A DNA stretch of 64,000 nt, from the NCBI RefSeq assembly GCF_018873765.1, contig NC_057925.1, positions 59,036,970-59,100,969 on the forward strand, written 5' to 3'. The stretch is from Telopea speciosissima (taxonomy: Eukaryota > Streptophyta > Magnoliopsida > Proteales > Proteaceae). Of this stretch, positions 33,074 through 42,814 are shown piece by piece (position 1 is the first letter of the stretch; each line of letters begins with the position of its first letter). The notes below the pieces were generated by a model. That model made no database searches and was not told the origin of the DNA. It saw only the letters and a list, made by a program, of their open reading frames with translations. The position numbers were made by a program, and so were the translations under genes.

Positions 33074-34212
33074 GGATTTTTATCAAATGCCCCCTCAATA
33101 TGCCCATTTGTCCAAATGCATCCTTACAACCTTACAATTTATACGCCCTCCCCCTTACTTTCAAAACATTGTAACACTTTAATCCATAGATGTTAGTTTC
33201 AGGGAATCTAATGACCAAAATGTCTTTGTGACAAAAATCCGCCAAAATTAAAAAGTAAAATGACCAAATTGCCCTCATCATCCCCAAATCGTTTAGGGTT
33301 TGAAACTGAAAATCAAATCCTAAACCATTTGGGGAAGATGAACCCTAAAATCCTAGAATTAACTGTTTATATACCTTCTGTGTGCGAGGTTGGGTACAAG
33401 GACTCGTCGGTGTTGCGCTTCACCACCACTCTGACTGGGCACCTGGAGAAAGGGAAACTGGTTGATGTCGAGGAGATGAAGACGAAGGTGATGATTTGGG
33501 TAAAAATGACTACCATTACAACTGAAGGTTCCAAGATTTGTTTCAGTGCTGGAATGAAGAAATCTAGGAGTAGAGAAGCTTATGAGGTTCTCAAAGATGG
33601 AGTGACCGTAGACAAGTTTTAAATACCTTCTTCATTTGACATCATCATTGTTTCTTTCTGTTATCTTCCATATGTAAGCTTGTTAGTTTCCATGACATAA
33701 CTTGGCAGGCAATTCAACTTGAAGTTGCAACATTTGTGAGTTGGCTTCAAGAATTGTATTTTTCTCAGGGCTATTTGACATCTTGAGTGGTTAGCTTTCA
33801 GAAACCGATTGCCTTCTTGCCTTAAAAAACAGTTAGGCTGGCATTTTAACAGCTTTCCGTCATTGTGAAGTCAACTTGAAGATAATCAATTTCATTAGTG
33901 AGCCAAGATAGATTCATTGATTTTAGGGTTCTATCTTCCCCAAATGGTTTAGGGTTTGATTTTCAATTTCAAACCATACACGATGTGAGGAAGATGAGGG
34001 CAATTTGGTCATTTTACTCTTTAATTTGATGGATTTTTATCACAAGGGCATTTTGGTCATTAGATTCCTTGAAACTAACTCTAACTTTCTTGACTAACGG
34101 ACTGGACTAAAGTGTTACAATATTTTGAAAGTAAGGGGCACATGTAAATTATAAAGTTGTAAGGTTGCATTTGGACAAATGGGTACTGAGGAGGGCATTT
34201 GACAAAAACCCC
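33074..34212. mobile_element. Gene-carrying inverted-repeat element (probable Pack-MULE) with ~280-bp arms
   Basis: The left arm (about 33074-33349) and the reverse complement of the right arm (about 33920-34212) align nearly end to end. Shared blocks are TCAAATGCCC, CCCATTTGTCCAAATGCA, TTACTTTCAAAA, AAAATGACCAAATTGCCCTC, GGGTTTGAAA.TGAAAATCAA and TAAACCATTTGGGGAAGAT. TTTTAAT flanks both sides (33067-33073, 34213-34219), a possible remnant of a longer duplication; the exact ends are uncertain by 1-2 bases. Inside is the 3' part of a DUF538 gene with about 300 bases of 3' flank. No transposase. The inner ends carry the same CATCTTCCCC motif found in the TIR1/AFB-carrying element. Confidence 0.8.
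33350..33622 (+). pseudogene. Captured 3' part of a DUF538 (At5g01610-like) gene
   Basis: The frame reads LTVYIPSVCEVGYKDSSVLR, FTTTLTGHLEKGKLVDVEEM, KTKVMIWVKMTTITTEGSKI, then AGMKKSRSREAYEVLKDGVTVDKF and a TAA at 33620. This is the C-terminal half of the At5g01610 type of DUF538 protein, a small plant family of unsettled function. It runs intact to the natural stop. The N-terminal half is missing; the match starts immediately after the left arm of the element. The frame stays open from an ATG at 33260 that lies in the arm, so an arm-encoded N-terminus fused to the DUF538 end (120 residues) is formally possible. No internal stop or frameshift, unlike the two other captured genes. Confidence 0.85.
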
Positions 34213-34219
34213 TTTTAAT

Positions 34220-34805
34220 TAATAAAATAACATAAAATCAATACAAAATTTGAATAAAACACTCAAAATAATAAATAAAATAGAAAGGATGAAATTCTCT
34301 GTCTATTATTTCTTTCCTCGTCTAATAAGGGGCAAATATGTCATTTAATAAGAGGGAGAAGGGATATAATCAGAGGGGAGTGGTGATGTGGGCCAAGCTC
34401 CCAAATAGAGTAATTTTTTCATTAAAAAAGACTGGAAATGTTTGCTTCTTCTTCCCGATTCCAATTTATAGGGTTTTTCTGAGTCCAATCCTGTTTGAAT
34501 TAGATTGATGGAAACCGAACCAGTGTCAAATTTCGAGTTTTAAAAATCTTATCTCGAAATAAAACAAAAGCCTAATGTGATAGTCAAATAATTGTGACAC
34601 CTTGTTAATACTTAGGACTCATCTCGTTATTATTTTGCAGGTTAATGGTAAAATCATCTATTTACCAATGATTATTTTAGAAGATAGTAAAACTAGTTCC
34701 CAATTAATCTCTCCCCCCCCCCCCCCCAAAAAAAAATAATAAACACTTACCGTGGATAAATAATTATCCTTAATATCTATTAGTTGTTAACTGATTTAAA
34801 ATACG
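34220..34805. other. AT-rich spacer
   Basis: A C-run at about 34712-34727 followed by an A-run; nothing else recognised. Confidence 0.45.
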
Positions 34806-34983
34806 AGTAAGAGATCGTTGTTTGGTTGTGTAACTCCTGCACCAGTGCATGGCCAATGAGAGTGTGCGGAGGATCATCAACACGGATGAAAATTTTTCTT
34901 TCAAGAGGGTCTAGTAGTAATTTTGCGTACTCATGTGTCTTGGCACATGAGCCATGAAACCAAGCAATGTTCTTTTTTCCCAT
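34806..34983 (+). mobile_element. Mutator-type MITE, family A
   Basis: The left GATCGTTGTTTGGTTGTG and right GAAACCAAGCAATGTTC are inverted repeats. The interior CCTGCACCAGTGCATGGCC matches copies at 2909 and 7210. Boundaries approximate, no clear duplication. Confidence 0.7.
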
Positions 34984-35014
34984 GATATATAATTACTTTT
35001 CGATTGTAACAAAT

Positions 35015-35180
35015 GGGATTGAGTTCTCTATCTGACTATGTAGCGTATGCTAGCATCTATTCAAGTCTATCTCTCTCTTCCAATAATAGGGGATAGGTAT
35101 GTCATATCTTATGAAGGAGGAGAGAGAGACATAGGGAGACACTAGTATACACTACACAGTTTGGCAGCATTCTTTTCCCC
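35015..35180. mobile_element. Mutator-type MITE, family C, diverged
   Basis: GGGATTGAGTTCTCTATCTGAC, CAAGTCTATCTCTCTCTTCC and the inverted counterpart GAGAGAGAGACATAGGGAG; right end TTCTTTTCCCC. No convincing target duplication remains. Confidence 0.65.
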
Positions 35181-36115
35181 TGATTTAATTTAAATTGGAA
35201 AGGCTTTTGCATATTAATGGTTTGGGTATTTGTGTCACTTGAAAATTTTATGAATGGATCATCTTAAGTCTATGTTTAGAATCCAAGAAAAAATTAAATT
35301 TTTTGCAAAGAAAAAAGGAAATAGACAAATTTCCTCATCACTAGTGCCATTATTATTATCATCCTATTCTGTTTTTTTCTTTTATTTTCTTGGTTACCAA
35401 ATATAATCTAAGGAATTCTCAATCAAATAATTCAAATGAGAATTGAGGAATGATGAAGGGGGTTTTTTTTTTTTCTTATGAATTTAAGAAAAGCGAAAAA
35501 CATAAAATCACATTTAAAATATAGAAATAAAAAGAAAAAGAAAAATTATAATCATGATTGTGTTAATTTATTAAAATTTATATTATTTTTTTTTTTTACA
35601 AGTAAAGTGAATTTAATAATAAAAAAAAGATTTCATTTTCCTTTCCTTTATTTCCTTGCAAACAAACGGAGCCTTGATGGAGAGGTTGTCTCTCTTAAAG
35701 ATGTCAATCGGTTCGGTTTCGGTCATTCGGTTTGGTTTCAATTCAGTTCCAAGAAATGATAGTGTGATCCAAATCCGAATCGATAACTGACTCGGTTTTA
35801 GTTTTAAACCCAAATCCGAACCTACTCGTTTCAGTTCGATTAGGGTTTCAATTCGGTTGTAGAATATGGTTCCAATTCGGGTCTTGATACAGTTTTAATT
35901 CGGTTATACTGCTCGATTCCTATTCGATTTGCTAAACGGTTCTACTATTTGGCTTTAAATTCGTAGCAACATCTGCTCAAATTCCCATCTTGTACTTTTG
36001 GGTCTTACATTTTTAAATCTAGTGTTTGAAATTCCATTCAATTCAAAAATTATAAAAAGGTTGGAACTTGGAACTTGGGACTTGGGAGAGACAAATAATC
36101 GTAGAGAATAGAGAT
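35181..36115. other. AT-rich spacer with degenerate CGGTTCGGTTT-type repeats
   Basis: 35700-35960 is built of CGGTT(C/T)GGTTT(T/C) phrases on both strands, a common degenerate plant spacer repeat. No gene recognised. Confidence 0.45.
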
Positions 36116-36123
36116 AGTACAAC

Positions 36124-37163
36124 TAGGGGTGCAAGTTTGGCCCTGTTGGCCCGAACTCGCCCTGAACCCGAACAGGGCCTGTGCTAAAGATTTCTAGCCC
36201 TGAGGGCGGGTTAGGGTCAAAATTGCCTGGCCCTGAGTCAGGGTCAGGTCCGGGTTGAGGCCTTGGGCTCAGCCCGACCCTGATTTTGGCCCTGATTTTG
36301 ACCCTGAACTTGGCCCTGAACTTGGCCCTAATCTTGACCCTGATATTGACCTTGATTTTGACCCTGATCTTTGCCCTGATGATGACCTTGATCTTGACCT
36401 TGATCTAGACCCTGATTTTGAACTTGATTATGTATAATGATAATATGATATTATATTATATAAGAAATTATTAATGTAACAAATAACAACTAACAAGGGT
36501 TCATAAATTAGACTTTTAAGTATATTATATATATTATATAATCTATAATCAGGATTGGGAAGGATTAATGTGTAAATTCATTGAGCAAATAAAAGGCTGA
36601 GAGAGTGAGTGACTGAGAGGTATTAGAGGTCAGAGGGGAACACAAGAAAAAATTTGACCTCTTAAGTACAAATGCAAAGCAAAAATTAAATTAATTAATT
36701 CATTATTTGATTGTTATAGTTATAGTTATAAAAGTATTAGCGGAGTTTGGTTTACTTTCATTAAATTTGTTTTCTATACCAATTAACAGGTAATGCATTT
36801 TGTTATTTGATAATGAAAAATTTATAACTTTATATCATAAAATGAGAGAGTGCTACCGGCTTGTGTGAAAGCATGCGTGGTCATGGCTTATAGATATAGT
36901 ATGTTTGCACTTTATACAATGAAAGCATATAGTCTATCAGGGTCAGGGTCAAGGTCAGGGCCAGGGTCAGGGTCAATAGGCCAAGCCCGGCCCAATCAGG
37001 GCCAATCAGGGCGGGCTTGGGCTGGGCTTGGCTCGTCAGGGTCAAGGTCAGGGTTTTTAGGCCTTGAGTCAGGGTCAGGGCGGGTCTGGGCCGAGCTAAG
37101 GGGACTCAGGGTTGGGCTAAGATTTTAAAAAGCTCAACCTAACCCGGCCTTGTTGCAGCCCTT
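36124..37163 (+). mobile_element. Non-autonomous hAT element, family D, expanded copy
   Basis: Starts TAGGGGTGCAAGTTTGG and ends TTGCAGCCCTT. Flanks AGTACAAC (36116-36123) and AATACAAC (37164-37171) agree at 7 of 8 bases. At 1040 bp it is nearly twice its relatives, partly because a 12-bp-like minisatellite (TTGACCCTGA variants, 36275-36425) and a TCAGGG-like stretch (36940-37080) have expanded. No transposase. AAAAATTATAAAAAG occurs just outside on both sides (36045, 37177), so the insertion site itself was repetitive. Confidence 0.8.
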
Positions 37164-37171
37164 AATACAAC

Positions 37172-37499
37172 CTTTTAAAAATTATAAAAAGTTGAAACTT
37201 AGAACTTTGGAAGATAAAGAGTCTCCTGCGACAAAAGAATGAAGGAATAAAGCATTAAAGTCTAAAGCCCAAAGCCTAAAGGTGTAAAGTTGTAAAACTT
37301 AAAAAACTAGGGATTTAGGTTCGGTCATTCGGTTAGAACCGACGGTTCCTACATCGAAACCATATCCATACAAAACCAAAATAAAATCTTGATTGGTCGA
37401 TCCGATTCGATTAATGTGGTTCGGTTTTGGATTCGGTATTCGGTCTAGGTTCATATGCTTCTGTTTGGGGGCTGTGAATGTGAATCAATGAACCGATAA
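37172..37499. other. Spacer and promoter region of the next gene
   Basis: CGGTTCGG-type phrases at 37315-37450; no clear TATA box identified. Confidence 0.4.
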
Positions 37500-37624
37500 G
37501 CTATTATTCTACAGGGCCTGCCGCCCTCAGGGTAAAGAGGAAGCAGGAGAAGAAGCAAAAGCAAGTGCAGACAATCGACAAACGGTTAGATTTTTCACTG
37601 CAAGTGAACTGACTGAGACTCAGA
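37500..37624 (+). other. Probable 5'UTR exon of the conserved plant protein gene
   Basis: GC-richer, purine-rich leader ending ACTCAGAG|GTATAATC, a plausible donor followed by a CT-rich intron start. The start is an estimate. The link to the coding exons 4.6 kb downstream is inferred. Confidence 0.4.
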
Positions 37625-38814
37625 GGTATAATCTCTCTCTCTCTCTTCGGTTTCTGTGGTGGGGTGTCTGTATGTGTGTTTCATTGAGGTCGAGTCAATC
37701 GACTAAAGGAAGAAGCTCTTCCAAACCGTGCCTTGAATGGATCCCAATGAAAGGCCTTTTTTTTTTGTTTCTTCCGTATATTCGAGGAGATTGCATGGTT
37801 CAGTTTGAATCAAATGGAAATCTCTTTCCCACTCTTACTGTTGGTATTTATGTGTCTATAAGACGGTAGGCATTCTCCCCTCTTGCTCTCACTATATTCC
37901 TGTGTTGGAAGATGCCGCATGAGTTGCAGTAAGCTGAACTTTCAAGCTCTGAGTTCTTCTGTAGTAGATATTTGGGTCGGTTTCTCTCACTATCCCACTT
38001 ATCCATTTTTTTTTTTTGGGGTTCCTGTAATGCGTAGGCCAGTAAATGCTATAAGCCATCATGAGTGAGTTCGATTTCAGTAAATTTTTTCACTTGTACT
38101 GTCTAATGGGTTTAGTGGTGAAGGATTGAGAGGGACCCTTTAGAATACTCTATCTCAAACATGTAAGTCTGAAGCCAATGAAGGGTCTAACTTGCTTCTG
38201 GTACTTGGATATTGGAGTTCAAGTTCATAATGTTTGTGATTTGACCTGAGTCTCCATCTGCTATTTTTGTAGTACCATAGGGTTTGAAAGTGGTCGGCCT
38301 TCTGAATTTTATAGCCTATCTGAACTTGCCTATAGAATGTCAAAGTGAGGTAGGTTTTTGGGCAACACATTTTAAAGGATTTTCAGGTTTTAGTGCTTTA
38401 AACATCAGATTAAGATATTGCTTATTTGGTTCATATCACATATAGAATTCATATGGTGGCTATGTATACCTTTCTTTACTCTGCTCTTCTTTTTGGAAAA
38501 AAAACTTGTTTAGGAACAGATTTTTATTAAGAGAAAGAGACAATTGGGAAATACACTGGTAATGGAGTCAACCCTCCCCGCCCCCCCCCCCCCAAAAAAA
38601 AAAAAAAAAAAGAATGTGATGTAGAGCGGGGTATCACTAGAATTATTGGAGATGCGGAGAAGTCCAATCCAGGTCTGGCATCGTTAATTATGTGCTGTGC
38701 CCTTATCAGTTCAAAAATCTTCTTTGCTAGTTTCTGTATTTAGACTAAACAATATCTTATGTCCATTCTATAGTTATCTTTTCCTTTTTTAGTAGAAGTG
38801 GTAATTGTGAATAG

Positions 38815-39030
38815 ACGCTAGCTCGGTTGGTTGGACGCTTGCCAGTTGAAGTGCATGCCCCTCAGGAGGTCCAGGGTTTCGACTCTCCTGGTCACATTTA
38901 TGCCATTAGAAAGGCACCCTTTCTCTCTCCCCCCCTCCCCCTTGGTACTTGTAGGTTCTGTTGGTTTGTCTTAGCCTTCCCTTTGTAGTTTGTGGTTGGC
39001 CTATGAGCCCTAGATTAGGATAGACCCCCC
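38815..39030 (+). mobile_element. tRNA-derived SINE
   Basis: TAGCTCGGTTGGTTGGACGC looks like a pol III A box and AGGGTTTCGACTCTCC like a B box, about 45 bases apart. A pyrimidine-rich, unrelated body and no clear A-tail follow. It differs from the Au family. Confidence 0.6.
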
Positions 39031-39532
39031 TCTAAGAAATGGTAATTTAGGATGTTATAACCTAATATGCAACATTGTAGGCTGATCTTTCATTCTTTCA
39101 TTAACGAGTTGGAGATTTGGGTTTTCTGTCGAGTTTCTTCCTGTCTTGTGGAATCAAGACTTGCAAGTTGAAGACATGATCTTCTTCTTGCAAAATGCGC
39201 TATCCGCTACGTTAGAAAAGGGGGAAAAAAAGAAGGAAATGGAGACAAATGGACTTTTCTCTTTCGAGGGTCTTGTCATTAATAAAATCTTACGCCATTA
39301 AGGAGACAAAGCTGAAGAATAGGAAGAAGAAGAAGGGCCTTTAGATTATTGATTTGCATTTTTCTTTTGCTGTTGAAATGAGTTTGGGGCATGACAGTGT
39401 ACAAGGGAGTTCACGGATTTTTGTCTGGGACACGGGAATAAATGTTTGCTTTGGTTATTGTTCCAGTCCTGCCAAAAGTGGAAATATTTTGTGGAAGTAT
39501 GTAGACATGTGTGGGAATATTGGCAAAACGGT

Positions 39533-39577
39533 CATACCCAGTGCTCAAGGCTCCTGCCATTGCGGGGTCGGAAAATA
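39533..39577 (-). mobile_element. Au SINE, short 3' fragment
   Basis: CATACCCAGTGCTCAAGGCTC and CTGCCATTGCGGGG reverse-complement to the Au 3' end (GCAATGGCAGGAGCC...GCACTGGGTATG). Confidence 0.65.
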
Positions 39578-41308
39578 TGGAAATATTCTGGAAATTGGGG
39601 CAATATAAATTGGAACTTCTGGAAATGACGAGATAAAGACCAAAAAATGCTTAAAACCATCACATGAGCAAAACAATCATCAACAAACGTCTAAAGTGCT
39701 ACCAACTAAAGGTGGAGGGGGGAAAAACAGAAGCAAAAAAGAAGCTTTAAGAAGTTCACTACTGAGTGAGTATTGAGGCACTCACTATTGCATTATGTTC
39801 AGAGCAATAATGTTCAGTCCATACTTGGATTGTAAGTGTAGAGTCATAATCATCAAAATACCACATAATAAAGTTTGGCAATGATAAGTGTATTTTCTGA
39901 ACTTTTGTGTATTTATAAAATGTTCTTAACAGAATTAAAGAATTATATGAAAAAAAAATGTATATGCTAGTGAACCGCTATTGTTAAATATAAAATATTC
40001 TAACAAGACCAAATAGTTTTGGTTGTCTTTATTACAAAAATTTGTTGAGAAAGTATTATACCTCTTGTTGACATGTGACTTTCAGGCTGTTTTTGAGAAA
40101 ATCAATTGATGGTTTTCTCATGTTTTGATTGACATATATCTTAATATGAATTGAAACAATGAAATTATTTTGGTAGAAGTAGCATACGGTTGGTGTGACC
40201 AAAATGAGAGTATGTCATTAATATTTCAGTAGGATTCCATTTTGGTCTTTGCCAATGTGGAAACTTGTTGGTACATTTCAGGTGTCATATCTCAACATTT
40301 AGTACCATGCCTTGCCCAACTTTACATCCAGAGAAGAAATAGATTGGAGTTACTTTTCTTGTCATGGATCTGAATAGATGAAATAGTGGAATTGCTAAGC
40401 ATTAAAAAGGTTTGCTTGAGTTGTGATATGTGCTTCGATATTGTTATGGTGGTTATATATGTCAATATGTGTGCACGCACAAAGGACTTAGCTGGGTGTC
40501 TTGTGGCATTTCCTTCACTCCAAACTTGGTGGCTTGGAGGAATCCAACACTAGTTGTTTATATACTCAACTCAACTAGCCTTATCCCAAAAAATAATAGT
40601 TGTGAATTCAAAGTCGATTGCAAAACCAGTTAGATCATTTCATATTAGAGATTTATGGATATAGTCTTTGTTAGCTATTAATTTTTATCCATTAGTTTCA
40701 TATTTTCTTCTTTAGACATCCATGGAAAGCTGAAGAGTATGGTGAATTGGGTGCTATTGTTTTCTTTAGTGGAATCAAACACTAGTTGTTTATAGTCAAC
40801 TCGACTAGTCTTTCCTTTAATGGGTGATTGCATTTGACTTCTTATGGATATAGTCTCTGTTAGCTGTTAGCTATTGTTTCCTTTAGTGGTTGATTGCATT
40901 TGACTTTCTATTCCTTCACTCCAAACTTGGTGAAGTTCTTTTAAGAGTTTAGTGTCTATTTTTGGCTTCCATGAGTTGGCGTAAGTATAAAACCGTGGTG
41001 ATTTGCTATTGGAGATGTTAATCAATTGATTAAAGGTAATTTGGATTGGTTTTTTGGTCTGCCTTGGTTGCTTTTATTTTGGTTGGGTGCCTGTCAATTT
41101 GTGGAGTTGATTTCTAGCAGTTTGGTTTGGAAGTCTTTGGTTGATGGCTTTTTTCTTGTGAGGCTCTGCAGTTTCTTTTGAGCCAATTTGTTTTCAGACC
41201 TGCTTGCTTTTTGTTCTTGGCAGTCTTCAGAGATATGCTCTTTGTTGGTGCATTTCCAGGCTTTGCAGTAGGGAGTTTTGAGGAGTTGTTTTTCCTTCTT
41301 GTGTAGTT

Positions 41309-41476
41309 TTGTTCTGTATTTCTGTTGTTTGCAGGCCCTGCTACAGTTGCACATCCTTTTCTTTCTCTTGAATGGCGTCTTTCTTATTTGCCTTGTTCTG
41401 TATTTCTGTTGTTTGCAGGCCCTGCTACAGTTGCACATCCTTTTCTTTCTCTTGAATGGCGTCTTTCTTATTTGCC
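41309..41476 (+). repeat. 84-bp exact tandem duplication
   Basis: Two copies, 41309-41392 and 41393-41476, apparently identical, containing TTGTTTGCAGGCCCTGC and CTTGAATGGCGTC. Because 84 is a multiple of three, open frames run through both copies on both strands, including a 202-codon frame on the minus strand that I do not accept as a gene. Confidence 0.9.
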
Positions 41477-41885
41477 TACTAAAAAACAAAAAGAGACAAA
41501 AAATGAACATAACTGCTGAGAGTTCAAATTTTGAATTAAAAAATTTCCTGCTAGAAGAATGTAACTTTCTTTGACCAGATAATGTATTTGTTTTAAGCAA
41601 TGTAGTAACGTCACAAAGGTTTATAATTCTACTAAACCTCACAAGACAATTAGTCTGCCAGGTGGACAGATGATATGGCCATTTTGACCGTTGGATTAGC
41701 AACGTAACAAATTTCAGAATCTAATTCAATCAAATACCCATCCTGTATAGGCATGTATCTTGTGTATGTCTATTCATGTGTGTACCGTTACTCTAGCAGC
41801 ACTCTCTCAACTCCTGAGCAGGAACATATGGTTTAAATAGGCAAGCCAAGAAAATGGACGGCTCAGATCTGTTTTGTTAAAAAAA

Positions 41886-41940
41886 GGGGCATACCCAGTG
41901 CATGAGGCTCCACCATTGCGGGCTCTGGGGAGAGGGTTAG
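41886..41940 (-). mobile_element. Au SINE, 3' fragment
   Basis: GGGGCATACCCAGTGCATGAG and GCTCCACCATTGCGGG are the reverse of the Au 3' end. Confidence 0.7.
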
Positions 41941-41988
41941 ATCTGTTTTGTAACTTCTATAAAAGTCATAAACAGTCGTGACTCCAAT

Positions 41989-42122
41989 CATAGTCGTCAA
42001 GGCGTCCAGGCACTTTGGTCGACTTGGGCGCCTAGGCGGGCAACTTGGTCACCTACTTGGTGTCAGCTTGAATTTTTGCCCTCTCCAATGCCTTGGGTCG
42101 CCTAACCGCCGTGACAACTATG
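41989..42122. mobile_element. hAT-type MITE, family E, with 8-bp target duplication
   Basis: Ends CATAGTCGTCAAGGCG and CGTGACAACTATG. Perfect duplication ACTCCAAT at 41981-41988 and 42123-42130. It is inverted relative to the copy at 27640. It lies 90 bases before the second exon of the following gene. Confidence 0.9.
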
Positions 42123-42217
42123 ACTCCAATAATGACCCTTTCTTGAAGATACCTATATCTAGTTGAGTTTGAATACAGCATTGAACTTTTTTTTTTTTGG
42201 TTGTATTTCAGATTTAA

Positions 42218-42265
42218 ATGGATTGGATTTATCCATATAAAGAGCCTGTGGAGTCCAGTTGCTGA
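42218..42265 (+). promoter_or_regulatory. Possible upstream open reading frame (15 codons) before the main start
   Basis: If the acceptor at 42211 (TGTATTTCAG) is used, the exon begins with an ATG encoding MDWIYPYKEPVESSC and a TGA. This ends 64 bases before the main ATG at 42330. If the alternative acceptor at 42328 (GTGAATTTCAG) is used, the uORF is skipped. Splice choice could therefore affect translation. Confidence 0.4.
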
Positions 42266-42329
42266 TGATTTATGGACAAGTGTCTTCAATCTTGTTAGGA
42301 TAATCAGTTAAGTTTGGGTGAATTTCAGT

Positions 42330-42777
42330 ATGGCTCCTCCTGCCCAAATCTTAACTGATTTAGACCCGAAAATAAATCTGGAAACCACTGCCAAAGTTGC
42401 TTCTGACAAAGAGAACAGAAGTTCCTCAGCAATCCATGATGAAAAGGGTCTGAAGTGTATGAGCAATTATGAGGACACTACATTTGACATGGAAATTTTG
42501 TTGGATCATCATATTACTACAGCAGACGAGACTGTTGATACGGAGGTCGACATAATTGAATGCGTGAATTCTGATGGCCTCAGGTTGGCTGAAGCTGAAG
42601 ATCCAAATGCAACTGAATATTCCAGTTCTTTTGATACAATTTTGGGGACTGCAGATGGTTCGAGGTTGAGTGATGCTGAAGTGGAGTCAAGATTCTGTGG
42701 TGACAGTGCGTCTGTTTTTGATGGATTTGATAGCGTGTTCAGAACAAGGTATCATCTGTTCAATTTTGCCTATTCAG

Positions 42778-42814
<37 letters not shown>

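Larger units (their letters stand above)
37625..42211. other. Probable 4.6-kb 5'UTR intron with SINE and MITE insertions
   Basis: No coding region accepted. It contains a tRNA-derived SINE (38815-39025), C- and A-runs at 38578-38611, two Au SINE tails, the 84-bp tandem duplication and a hAT MITE, listed separately. If transcription starts elsewhere, this is simply spacer. Confidence 0.4.

Noticed and set aside
36255-36437. Asp/Pro/Leu-rich 60-codon frame
   Set aside because: It is a translation of a CCCTGA-type minisatellite within a hAT element.
36940-37080. TCAGGG-type hexamers resembling telomere repeats
   Set aside because: The motif is TCAGGG, not the plant TTTAGGG, it is irregular, and it lies inside a hAT element whose other copies hold the same phrases.
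41094-41702. 202-codon minus-strand open frame with a repeated basic segment
   Set aside because: It is open mainly because the 84-bp duplication is a multiple of three; no recognisable domain, and a low-complexity composition.
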